Shown here: positions 33,781 to 45,460 of the stretch, piece by piece
How the letters are laid out: each line of letters opens with the position of its first letter
Position numbering within the stretch: the first letter of the stretch is position 1
From: Lumnitzera littorea
Taxonomy: Eukaryota > Streptophyta > Magnoliopsida > Myrtales > Combretaceae
Assembly: GCA_024138015.1 (NCBI GenBank)
Contig: JAMXBB010000007.1
Span: 84,788,984 to 84,852,983 of the forward strand
Reading direction: 5' to 3'
Length of the DNA stretch: 64,000 nucleotides
Translations under genes and position numbers: made by a program
Notes under the pieces: model-generated
Database searches by the model: none
What the model was told of the DNA's origin: nothing
What the model saw: the letters and a program-made list of their open reading frames with translations, nothing else

Positions 33781-35229
33781 TGTGACTTAAAAAAGAAAAC
33801 ATTTTTTTAAAGTAAAAATTTAATGAACTTTTTTTTTTTTCAAAATTAGGAAAATTGGAGCTGCTTTTAAAAAGAAAATACTGATGAAATTAAGACTTCT
33901 TCTAGGATTTTTTTAAAATCAAATGAACTGGTTGATAATGTAAATTCGGCATGTTTTTGGAAGCTAAAAATAACTAAACCACTAAGCTTTACAAAAAACT
34001 AAACTATAGGAAGTCTGATCTCTACTCAAGAATATATAGGCATTTATAGGATGACTTAAAATAAGTTTTTTTTTTTATTTTCCTTTTTGTAAGATAAATT
34101 TAATTTTATTATTTTCTTCTCCTTTTTATAAATAAAATTAATTTTCTTTATTTATGAATTTAGAATTATTCTTTCAAATTAAATGAGTATTTTGAAAAAA
34201 TAAAACTAAATTTGGAAGGTTAAAAGTAGTACTCATTTAGGGTTTAATAATTTAGTCTCTAGATTCAAAATCTCCAGTTTTTCAAATCAATTTTTTAATT
34301 GATTTTCTTATGGATAAGTGGTTATGTTAGAATTAATCCACCAAATTAATCCTAACTTATCCCTTTTTCCCAATTGACTCTAAAAAGTTTTCAAATTTAA
34401 AGTTTATTTGAAATTAGATTTTTTTTAATTCTCAGTTGAGGATTAGTATTAAATGGATTAGGGTTTAATAATAATTTAATTAAGGAAAATGAAAGCTGAA
34501 AAATTAGGTTTGATAGAGTCGATGCTCTCGAAGCTTATGTACTCTAGTGGGTTAATATACCTAAGAGTCTTAAGCCTTGAGCATACGAGTTAATCTACCT
34601 CCGTGACCTTGAGAACCCTCAAGGTACTCAAACTCGAAGGGTTAGCACTTTAGATTAAGTATACTGGCTTAAGTGGTGCACTAGGTCTACGTCTACTCAA
34701 CGACCTTGGAAGGCTCAACATTATGAACCAATCACAACTTAGTCATGGAGCCCATAAGCTTACATGCAGCACTCTTTGGTAGAATGACTCTGTCGAGCAC
34801 ACTTAATTACTTGGAAACAAAATGCTAATTGGAACATACGAGGTTGAGTTAACACGAAAGCTAATGACGACCTAGTTGAGGTAGTACTATGCCGAGTATT
34901 AGGTACAACTTGAAGTCCTAGCAACTTGCTCATATCGACCCTACCCCTATGGTTTCATGACTACTTGAACACCCGAGCCTACCTCAACACTTGGGAAAAT
35001 AAACATGAAAGAATAAATTTGAAATATGGAAAAGTACTAATAGACAGTAACACTTGAAGAAAATTCCATTCATTCATTGAGTTGATCAGTACAAGGCTTT
35101 AGGGCTTAGCATCTTGGCTTCGAGTACAATGAAAAAGAAAAAGAGAAAAACAAAAGAAACTTTATGTAAGAGAGGATAAGGAACAAAAATAAAAAGGAGC
35201 AAAACAAGTAGGAGGCCTTTACTAGTTTT

Positions 35230-37520
35230 TGGTTTGGTCCCCAACTTGGTTATGCTTGTTACCATTGGTTATAAACTCTTTGGAACCATTACTCGAGTCA
35301 TCCTTCTCATCAAACCAAAAGAAAAAGCTTGAGTCAAGGATTGGGTGCTTCTTCTGAATCTCTAGCCTCACTAGTCTTCTCCCCTCAAATCGGCCTAAAC
35401 AATTGCTTTCATAAAGTTCGATTTGAAGTGATCTCTTTGAAGATCCTCTTTATGGCCTTAGGTGTAAGATCCTGGCTATCCTTCACTTGGCTTCCTAAGC
35501 CTCGAACTTAGCTTGAGCCTCCTTAAGACCATCCCTACACTTCTCTGCGTCTCTCTTTGCCTTAGCTAACTCATACTCATGAGCATCTGCCAAAGCTTTA
35601 AATTCCTCCACACTTTTTCTCACAGTTTCTGCATCTACCTTTGCACGAGTTGCTTCTTTGGTAGCCTTTTACTTCTCCTCCTTAAGGCTGTTATAGGTCG
35701 AGATCAAGTCATCGATCCTCTTTTTTTCTTCTTCAACCTCTTAACCTTAACCTCCAGTTAGGTGTTCCTCTCGTAGGTAGGTTGTAACAAAAACAACTAA
35801 GATTAGTTGCAAGCACTTCATAATACTTTAAAAGGAAAAGGTAGCAAAGGCTTAGGTAACATTCTTGCTAGAGGATTCCATGACCATGGGAGAAGGTGTA
35901 TCAATACACCACCATGGCCTCCTATAGCTTCTCCATTGCCATCGACACTATCTTCGAGTAGCCCTTCTTACGAAAGAGCCTGATGAGATCTAAATTCATG
36001 ACGACCAAGTGTACCTTGAGGCTCGTCCTTGACCTTAACCACCTTGGCCCTGCGGTTTTGCTAGGTCCCCTTTGAACCCCCTACCTTTTATTGTTGTTGT
36101 TGTTGCTCATCTCGAACCTTATCATAGGAGGACTCATCATCAGCATGTTGCTTGGGAATAGGTCTCCTTAAGCCTCCCTTAGGAGCTTGTGCTGTTATGA
36201 ACCAGCAATATCCCTATTGACACATCATCTGCCTCTTTGGTCGCCAGGCGACGTTCTTGCCTTCATCCCCCCAATGGAGCTACCGTCATCCTTCTTGCTT
36301 CCCTTCCTTGGGGGAGCATCATCACCGCCTCGAGCAACAATTGTAGTCTCCTGTACCCCAACCCTTCCCCCTTTGTCCCCCCACTTTGCTTGCCTTTCTT
36401 AGCCTTCTCATAAAGTAGCTTCTCCTTGGTCGCTACGAAGGTATGCTTGAAATCATCCCTACTAAGTTAAAGAGATGTAAACATGAAAAGACAGTTAGCA
36501 ATAAAAATAAAACAATCAAAAGAAAGAATCAAATCTACCACAAACAAGTAGGCTTGAGCTCCCCTCTTAATGACGACATCTAACAGTGAACTCCTAATAA
36601 CCTTCTTCAACTACACCTTTGACTAATATCTATCTCTTGGTAGAACAACATCCTCTTGCAGAGATAGTGGCTAACTGTATTCCCAATGTGGAACTTGACC
36701 TCTTGCTAATATGTTATATCGTGGAGCTATTCCATTCTATCATCATTCTTAGGGCCTATGAACTTGATTGAGGACATCCTTATAGGCTTATTTTAACTAG
36801 TGGGGAATGGCGAGTCATATTCTGACTTCACCTAGATAAACCTATCCTTCCACCCTTTTATTTTGGACTTGAGCTCGTAGAAGAGAATAGCATGATTTCC
36901 TTAACTTGAGTAGTAGACCTAACCATCTAGGCTTGGGATCAACTAGAAGAAATGTTTTAACAGTCGGGTAGTTGGCCTCTGTAAGTGTTAAATGAAGATT
37001 GCTTCAAAATTAAGCAGTTGTAGCCAAGTGTTTGGATACAGTGACCTCGAGCACATCCTGAAGTAATTAAAGACCTCAATTTGGAACTCCAAGAACAATA
37101 GTCGAAGCCCTAGATTGACAGGCTTCTAATATAAAACAAAATGCCCTAAGGTTGCATGCCCTTTCTCTTATCTCTAGCCTATCCACCTCCTAGCCCTCCA
37201 TGTTGTCCCTTACTTCAATACATACCCTATTCTAAGCCTTTTCATAGTGCTTGTATAGTACCTTGTTCATGGCTTGATCTTTCGCATTAGTCGAGACCAG
37301 CCTCTCTATGGGACCTTTCTTCCTGTTGTTTAGGGCATATTTGTCTCTTAGCTTTGATTGAGTAGCCATCTTCCACATCTCCTACGACCACATGTCGTGG
37401 CCATTTGTTGTTGTTACCTTCTATTTTCTTTTTTTCATTTTTTTAGGGGGAGAAGGGGGGGTGGGGGGAGTAGAGTTGGATATAATCTCTCTATGGGATC
37501 TATCTACCATAGCAGAGATA
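35230..37520 (-). pseudogene. antisense ORF of the Tat-like element
   Basis: Read on - from about 37367: MATQSKLRDKYALN, then a gypsy-type 'transposase-like' domain with KIKGWKDRFI (about 36840-36870) and VSHYLCKRMLFYQEIDI (about 36640-36690), a basic middle part (KEKLLYEKAKKGKQSGG, about 36390-36435) and a C-terminal coiled coil (ATREATRAKVDAETV-like heptads through LADAHEYELAKAKRDAEKC, about 35540-35670). Tat elements such as Grande and Retand are known to carry an antisense ORF of this design, function unknown. Many stops and at least one frameshift show it is dead. Confidence 0.75.
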
Positions 37521-38120
37521 GACTTTAACAAGTCATTACCTACAAATTTCCTCTAGTCGGCTATTATCGATGCTCAGTTTGGCAAGTGAGACAGAGTTTT
37601 GGATGCTCACATTTGGGAAAAAACGAGAGAATTTTGCAGAGAAAGTTAGGCAAAGTTTTGGCAAGGGTAAAATGAAAAGTGGGGAAATAAGTTACCCCCT
37701 ATGGCTCTTATATAGATGGAAAGAGGGTACACGATCGTCACTTTGCACCATTTAACCACAACTGTCTACGTATTGTCATCTAAAGACTAATGACTTAGAT
37801 TTACCTATTATGTAGATCGTGAATGTAGACCTTACGCGTACTTGAGAATCCGTGCACATCCCCAAAGTGTCATCAATGAGTCATGAGCATCTCAATAGTC
37901 ACGTCGATCAAATTAACTATCATGTCGCATGAGCAGATGCTTAAGGAGGCCATTTTATTGGCTGACAAGCCCAAGCCCACCATTTACCTCCTTAAGATAG
38001 CCCAATTAAAGCTCGGAGCTTGATCTTTGGAGCTCGGAATGGATTACTCTCCTTGTCGCCTCAATGTCAAGGAGATATCTTCTATTTTTTTTTCTTTTTT
38101 AAAAGGGTTTTGGAGGGGGG

Positions 38121-39012
38121 TGGTTATATGGTGTTTGGGCTCAAACTTCAGAGACCCAAGCTCCAAAGGCCTAAGCCTAAGTGCCTCAGCATGCTTGGGT
38201 CCCCCCGAACACTTCTTTAGGATGACAGCTCAGCCCTCTTCAATAAACCAATCGATTCAACTCCCTTGGCAAGTTAGCTTAACCTATGTTCTACCATCTA
38301 GTCAGGTCCTGAGCATGTCATCCTAATGTTGTTAGAAAGAGTCTACCTAGCTTACCTAATGTCAACATCTTGTGCTAGGGTCACCCTTGAGCACTCATCT
38401 CCTTAAGATCTTGGAAGCTTCTGTTAAGTCCTCGAAGTGCCTATCCCTTTGGCACTTGAGACCTTGAAGACACCATAGTCCTTAGGGTGGCTAGATCTAA
38501 GCTCAGCACATCGCACTTACCTCATCTACTGAGCTCTTATTAGGTGCTTAGCATACGACTTGAAGATCTTGATGCCATAGTTGCTTTACTGATCTTCTTT
38601 TTCTCTTTCTTTTCATTAAATGTTGCCTGATATCCAATAGTATGGCTTAGATGCCTAGCCACCTTAACTATGGCAGTTGCTCATGTTGATGTGACAAGCA
38701 TTTTTCCCTAGAGCTATCAACCGAAAAGGTGTTGTTCCTTCTTGTACTATAAATTCTTCCTTACACTAACCATGTATGAGCCAATCTTCGTCTATCACTT
38801 GTTCCATGCCATGTAAATAGGGCCTGAAGCTATTAGTTCAATGATCAAATCCCAAGCTCTCCTTATGCCTTACTAAATACCTTAAATAGTCTCTCTTTCC
38901 CTTCTTGCTAACTTTAGCATTAAAGGGCCCTCACTGGCACCGCTATAGAGAGTTTTCGCCATGTGCGATTGTCGAATCATTAGATGACGACTTGATAGTG
39001 ATTACAGCATTA
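38121..39012 (+). repeat. 3' LTR of Tat-like element
   Basis: Begins TGGTTATATGG directly after the purine-rich tract TTTTGGAGGGGGG and ends AGCATTA. Its last 468 bp align with the truncated 5' LTR; the first roughly 424 bp have no partner. A TATA-like GTAAATAGGG is near 38814. Confidence 0.75.
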
Positions 39013-39259
39013 CTACAACCTTTGATACAAGTTAACCTAACAAAATTATAAATATTTTAGTCAATAGAGAGAATTCGATTTTATTGAAGTTTTATGAAAA
39101 ATGATCTAAACACATCAATTTTATGAGGAATTTAACTTGAATTATTACACAGTGTATCATGGGTATATTCTAAAACACTCCATTTCTAAATTCACAATAA
39201 CTTTGGAACTTTAAATAATATAAACAAGACTAGCCAAAGAAAAATAAAATTGGTCATTT

Positions 39260-39900
39260 TGGAAAAGGGTTACATGCCCATAACAACTTATCTAAGCATA
39301 GGATAAGCTCTTAAAGCCTAGTTCTACCGCTTGATCTATGCCAACCTCCTAGTAGCTTAGGTGTCTCATACCAAGAAAATATCAGGTTAGGAAAGAGCGC
39401 TATCGACTTCTTTTTAACCAATATCATGAGGTCTAACCTAATCAGATGAAGACCTTTGAGTTCTTTAAGACTTTTACCCCCAAGACTAAGTTAGCTAGGC
39501 CCAACGTATAGAGTTCAAATTAAGATGTATGGGAATAGTTTGGTACACATGGCAAGAAGACAACTATCACCAACCCACTTTTACCAAATTTGGAGCATGT
39601 CTTTAATTGTAGCTAGCAAGTGACACAACCATTTGAAAATAGCTTAGCTTCATCCTTTATAAATAAAGGATGAGGCCTCTTGATAATTCTCTCTCACTTT
39701 TTGAGCACTTATCCTATATTATACTCCTTTACTCTCCTTTACTTTCTCTCAAGACCTTATTAACTTAAGTATTAGAGTGTCCATGCCAAAACACTCTTAA
39801 CACCCTTTTTAGCTTATCTTTGCTCTCTTGTGGACGTTAAACCACTTGATTGTGAACCTCATACACCCATTTGAGATCTTAAAACAAGATAAGCAGCAAA
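39260..39900 (+). repeat. LTR-like block of a Tat-type gypsy element
   Basis: Contains TATAAATA inside a perfect palindrome (39650-39673), then CT-rich DNA and TTAACTTAAGTATTAGAGTG (about 39758). That motif is shared with the block at 625-932 and is typical of Tat-type R regions. No paired copy or internal domains lie beside it, so it is a solo LTR or fragment. Edges are approximate. Confidence 0.5.
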
Positions 39901-41229
39901 ACATCATTTCAAGTGAATTGATCAATAAAAGCTAAATTTCACAAGAACTTTAGAACTACTCGATCCTTTTATAAACATACAAGCTCCAAACTTCAGAGAG
40001 AAAAAATATCAACTAGAAGAAAAAAGTGTTTTTATTTTTTTCAATGATTACAATAGGGAGGGGGGATATGAACTTGCTCTATCCTAGTAGGAGACCATTG
40101 TTCATATCACTAAGCTATAAGGCCATTGGCAACTTAAAGAAAAACTTTACAAAATTCATTTGTTTACCAATTTTCTTGAGCATATGGTATTATCAATATA
40201 TATATATATATATTATTTATATTTCATTTCATACCCTAAACAATAGAAATACTATTTGACAGCAACCGACAAATATCAACCTTCCAAGAAATTAGAAAAA
40301 AAAAAAAAATAACCTTTCTCTCTCTCTCTCTCTTTGGTGAAGGGTTAATTTAATCTATGTGCAGAATTTAGTGAATAGTAACTATGAATTAGCGATGGTC
40401 TACCCTTACCGATTTGGTAAACCTTCCAATGGTTTTTTTTTTTTTTTTTTTATAATAAAAGTGGCCTAGTGCATTCGTGTTAAGAAAATAAGAACAACGT
40501 AAAGCGTGTCTTCTTTCTTCCTTTTCTTGTTCTAATAAATAAAAATCTGCAAAAATATGCAATAGCCTATAATTATTGTTAGTGTTTTATTGTAACAAGA
40601 GAAATCACTTGTCTTCACTGGTATTAATGAGTCCTTCCAAGCCATTGGTCAGTGGAAAGATTTTTTTTTTTAAATATATTTATTTGTAATTTGCTTCGGT
40701 ATGGTATCATAAAAGTGGAACGATTTTTTTAATCGATTTTTAAATTTATTTTTAAGTTATGTTGGATTTATACTATGAGGATTGGTAATGTTAAGTATAA
40801 CATAATCTACACAATTCAAGCTATTTTTATCCCCAGATGATAAGAATATCTAATGATGTCAACACATAATTGGAAACAAAAAATTGTACAAGTTTGATAT
40901 GTTATCCTATAATTATAGGTTTTATAAGATATGTATTTCAAGATGGTTTTTGAGATTTATGACAAATCTTGATTATAGATTTTTAGAACTTGTATCTAAT
41001 GTATAGGTAATGGGGATAAGATGGAGGATAAGGATATGACACGATGCATATACAGATGCAACGATTTTTAAAAAATTAGGATAGTAATTTGTCTAGGAGA
41101 TGATATGGAAAAATAAAATATATCCACTTGTAAAGAACAAAAATAATAATAAAAGAAAATTCCATAATTCTCAATAAACCAAACAACAGTATACAAAATG
41201 ATTAACTTATAGCCATAAGTGAATAAACT
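39901..41229. other. AT-rich intergenic DNA
   Basis: Holds an AT run (about 40196-40213), a CT run (40316-40334) and a T run (40434-40451). No coding evidence. Confidence 0.6.
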
Positions 41230-41935
41230 GCATGTCAATTGCATTTATCAAAATACTAAATGCCAAAAGAACAATATATATCACCTGTAATTTATTTTAT
41301 ATAATATAATTTCGACTAAATATCAAATATATTGGATTGTGGCTTAAATTATTTATATATTTGAATTCAAGATGCTTTGGAGATGGTAAAACCATTCAAA
41401 TGTTGCCTCCAAGAGTCTTTAGGGATTAAAAATATTTGACTAACACTATAGAAGATAAGTCGATTGATTTGAATGTTGACTATCTTTAGTAGTTGGTTGA
41501 CTTTTAGCTTTAACTAATAGATAGGGTCCCATCAATTGGCATCTATTTCTTTACTTTGCTTGATTTTGTGTTCAACTCAACCAATGTATGTTTTGCTCAA
41601 TTTTGTATTGAACTTATGCATTTTATATCCTTTGCATTTATGAATTTAAATAGAAGCCCTAGATTGCCAAGTTGTGATGTACATGAAGATAGGATTTGCA
41701 TAAGTAAAAGACACATTTAGGAAGGCTGTTCTTACTCAATGTTGTAGCTTAGTCTTGTACCATAATTCTTTTATAGTGTTTTATTTTCTTTTCTCCTTGA
41801 GTTTTTCCTCCTTCAATGAGGTAATCTTTTTTCACATTTTCTTTCCTTTTCTCAATTGATTGTTATATTTCTTTTGATAGCTATTATTTTTACTGCTATT
41901 TTTTGATACATTGAATGAGGTTATAATAGTTGGCC
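41230..41935 (+). repeat. 5' LTR of the copia element (approximate)
   Basis: Shares with the 3' LTR a collinear series: TTTGAATTCAAGAT.CTTTGGA, GTTGACTATC.TTAGTAGTTG, ATTCTTTTATAGTG and the stretch up to TTGTTATATTT. The left edge is uncertain. No convincing PBS follows. Confidence 0.6.
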
Positions 41936-44761
41936 TTTGGGCAAAGTTAATAACTCCATTATGAGAAAGTCACTAGATGATCTGTTGGTGTTGAGATAAT
42001 GAACATATACCATTCATATGTTAGAGGAAGTGTCATTAAGGAACATGTCAATGAGTTAATTACTCTTATTAGTGATTTACAGCATACCAATGTTAATGTA
42101 GATGATGAGGATTATATTTTATTGTTATTATGTTCTTGACCAACCATGTATAAGGACTTCGATGAAACGGTGACTCATGGTAAGACATTATTGGTATTTG
42201 ATGATGTGAAGAGTAGCTTTTTGAGCAAAGACAAGTTGGATATGATATTAACAAGATAACGAGTCAAATATTCGTGCCTAATGAAAGAAAATAATCTAGA
42301 GATTATTTAAGTAGTAAAGGTAGACTTATGTCCAAGTCAAGGATTAGGGACAGAAGTTGCAATTATTGTAAAAAAACAGAACACATTGTCAAAGAGTGCT
42401 ATTACTTACATAACAAAGAGAAGAGATAAAATGAAGATAAAAGGAAGTTAAATATCAATAGTATAGATGTGGCAGAAGAGAAAGATGTTGACTCATTGTT
42501 GATCAATGATAATAGATTATGATTTAGATTTAAGTGGATTGTTAATTCAGGTTTCTTATATTAAATGCATCCTGATGATTGGGACTAGCCTATTAGTCAT
42601 AGGTCATTTGATGGTGGCATTTTCATTGTAGGTAATAGCTTGGAATGTAAGCAAGCCAATATTGGTATCATCTAAGTGCAAATGCATAATAATCTCATCT
42701 TAGATACACTTTGGTATTATACATGTTACATCCTTGTATGATAATCTTATTTTCCTTAGCCTATGTTACATACATGATTATAGGTATATTATTACATAAG
42801 ATACTTTGAGGATTTCCATGGTTCTTTCATCATGAGGAGATATATTAAAGCCAACAATCTCTATATTATTTAAGGCTCTCTAATTTCAAGTTCAATAGCT
42901 AGATCTTTCTTATTTTCTAAATTTAAAGAAGATTAAGTTATAGCATATGCATACAGGTTATATGAATGAGAGACATATGCATCAGTTATGCAACTTAGCT
43001 TATCATTAGAGAAGTTTGGTAGCCTAGGTTTGTATGAATCTTACATAATCAATAGGTAGAGGTAGATTGATTTTGGTAAAGTAATGTAGAAAACTAAGTG
43101 ACCTCTTTTAATTGTATAAGGTACCCCTTACTATTATTGATGACTACTCTTTAAAGTTACCAGTTTACTTTTTAGAATAGAAGAATAATGTGTTTAAGAC
43201 ACTAAAAAACTAGAAGAAACTAATAGAGAAGTAGACTGAAAAGTTAGTTAAGAGGCATAAAAATAGGAATCGAAGACAGGCATTGGTTTGTAAACAACGA
43301 GTTTATTGATTTCTATATGTTGAATATGTGCCATAGTACTGTTGTTTATACTTGATTACATAATGGAATTTTAGAGTGAAATAATTGGACTTTGTTAGAC
43401 AAAGCTAGATTCATGCTTTTTAATGCTTTACTTGAGAATCAGTTTTAGGTAAAGGCCATTAACATTAACTTTGTGAATTGTCTTGCATAAGGCACTTGAA
43501 GACAAGACTCTTAAAAAGTCATGGATAGATAGTGTAATATAGTTAGATATTAGGCAAGTTAGATGTTAGGTCTCTCAAATATGTCTTCTTGGTATATGCT
43601 TATGGAGTTAAGGACTATAACTTATATAGCCTAAATATGAAGAAAGTAGTGGTTTACTTGATGACCCTACTATGCTATAGTTGATAGTCCTATGGCCAAT
43701 TCGGTTGGGTTAAAGAGAGTACACTAGAAAAGCTAGAGGTATTAATTCCTATTTACAGAGTGGAATCATCATTTATAATTCAGTTTCATAATGTGATTGT
43801 TAGACCAAAGACATCTCAACCTTTCTCTATAGCTAAAGATAGATATAGATATAGATGATAGGTTAGACAACCGTAAAGGTGTAATGATATAGTAACTTAC
43901 ACATGCTCAATGGCAGACAAGATAAAGTACTTAGATCTTAATTTCTATTAGGAGGTAGTTTGTTTGTGATATGGATAGATGGCTTTCATACATGAGGGGA
44001 TAGATAGGAATAAAATTATGGTGGTTACAAAAGAGCATTCAAGAAAATAAAAGGAGTTGACTTAGAGGATACGAAGTATTAAGCATATCTTGTAGCTAAT
44101 GGCTACAGTTAGGTAAAAGATGTAAATTTCCATGATATTTTCTCCTTTGTTGTTAAAACACACTTAGTTGATGTGCTTTACTTTTACTACCATGCATAAT
44201 TCATAGTTGGAGAAGTTAGACGCTTGAGGGAATATTTAGAGTTTATTTGGAGTTTGACAAAGACTTATGTGGTTTAGATGGATTTATTGATTAATATTTT
44301 ATAGGGATTAGCACATTGTAGGTTCTTTATTTAGTTTGGGAGATTAAGCAATTAGTTGGAAGGCCTCACCTTATCCGATTGTTAAATTATCTATTGGATT
44401 CAAAATTATGGTTGTGATAAAGAAGTAGCTATAAAAGTTTTTTGATAGAAGAGTTCGATTTCTGAGCTTGTTGTTCAAGAGAGCTCCACCATTATGCATT
44501 GGAGCAGTTAAAGTGCTATGCATATGATGAGGGATCCCATGCATCATAAGAGGGCAAAGGCATAGAGCGTAATCATTTTGTGCATCATGTATGTGGTTAG
44601 TGAGGGACAAGTTGTTATTTAAAAGATGAGTACTTTTGAGAGTCTAGCTGACATGTTGATGAAGAGCCTACAACGGGAAAGTTCAAGAATCGTTTTGACT
44701 TAGTTTGTATGGTTCAAATATTAGAGAAGGCAACTTATAGGCCCTGGTAAAGGAGCGTAAT

Positions 44762-45460
44762 TGTTGAACATTTGCATATTACTACTTGTGTTATGGGAGT
44801 GAGTAGTTTTCATTGACCAATCACTTTTAGGTGGAGAGTTTTTTGGAACTTAAGTTAAAGTCAATAACTGATAAAATGGATCTAATTGTCTGCGAACTTT
44901 TAATTCGAGATATTTTGGATATGGTGGAGTCCTTATGTGAGTTGATTTTGGGGTGTTTAGAGTCATATATTTAACCAACATATGAAGGACAAGCTGGTTG
45001 AATGGAATGTTGATCGGGCTTTAGTAGTTGATTGCCACTTTGGCATTCAAAAGGGCTTGGTGGTCAACCAGCGAACCTCACTGGTTAAAACCCACTGATT
45101 GTCCTCTTTTTTTTTTTTTTTCTTTATTTCAACTGTTTGCGTTTTATTCATATACTCTTACTGCAAATATTAATGGATATTAATCAAAGCCTTTCTAGAG
45201 TTCCCACAATGAGTGACACCTATGTTACGGTTGTTTTTGCTCCTTGTGGGAGATTACACATTATAATTCGACCCCATACTCCCATTCTTTTATAGTGATT
45301 TTACCTTCTTTTGTCAATAGGTTTTTCTCCTCTACTAAGGTTCTTCTGATATAAATTTTGATTCACTTTGTCTTTCACTTTCTTAGTTAATTATTATATT
45401 TGTGTGACTGCTACTATTCGTATTACTACTTTGTTGGCTTGCTGTGCATTTGCACAACAA
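44762..45460 (+). repeat. 3' LTR of the copia element
   Basis: Starts TGTTGAACATTTGC after the purine tract. Matches the 5' LTR with many mismatches and indels, including a T run at 45106-45120 absent from the partner. The right edge is approximate. Confidence 0.65.

Larger units (their letters stand above)
26035..39012 (+). mobile_element. roughly 13-kb Ty3/gypsy element, Tat lineage, degenerate
   Basis: Two LTR copies flank gag-pol on + and a separate ORF region on -. Large size, a long 3' non-pol region and an antisense ORF are hallmarks of the plant Tat lineage (Retand/Grande/Ogre group). The gag-pol signatures fit this too: HGHNTNECHHLRNAI in gag and YTDLNKA...FPLLRID in reverse transcriptase. 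Stops interrupt every domain, many at positions where the family has Gln or Trp. The 5' LTR lacks its first part, so the left end is truncated. Confidence 0.85.
41230..45460 (+). mobile_element. degenerate Ty1/copia element
   Basis: LTR-like ends flank decayed gag-pol on +. Domains seen: gag (about 42030-42240; VNVDDEDYILLLLCS, GKTLLVFDDVKSSFLSKD), zinc knuckle CNYCKKTEHIVKEC (about 42357-42400), protease with WIVNSGF where the family has a catalytic Asp (about 42536), a reverse-transcriptase trace (about 44100-44200) and the C-terminal end with TFESLADMLMKSL (about 44632-44670). Stops are dense. Polypurine-like GGTAAAGGAGCG precedes the 3' LTR. Confidence 0.8.

Noticed and set aside
44371..44610. 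79-residue frame on -
   Set aside because: It is antisense to the decayed 3' end of the copia pol.
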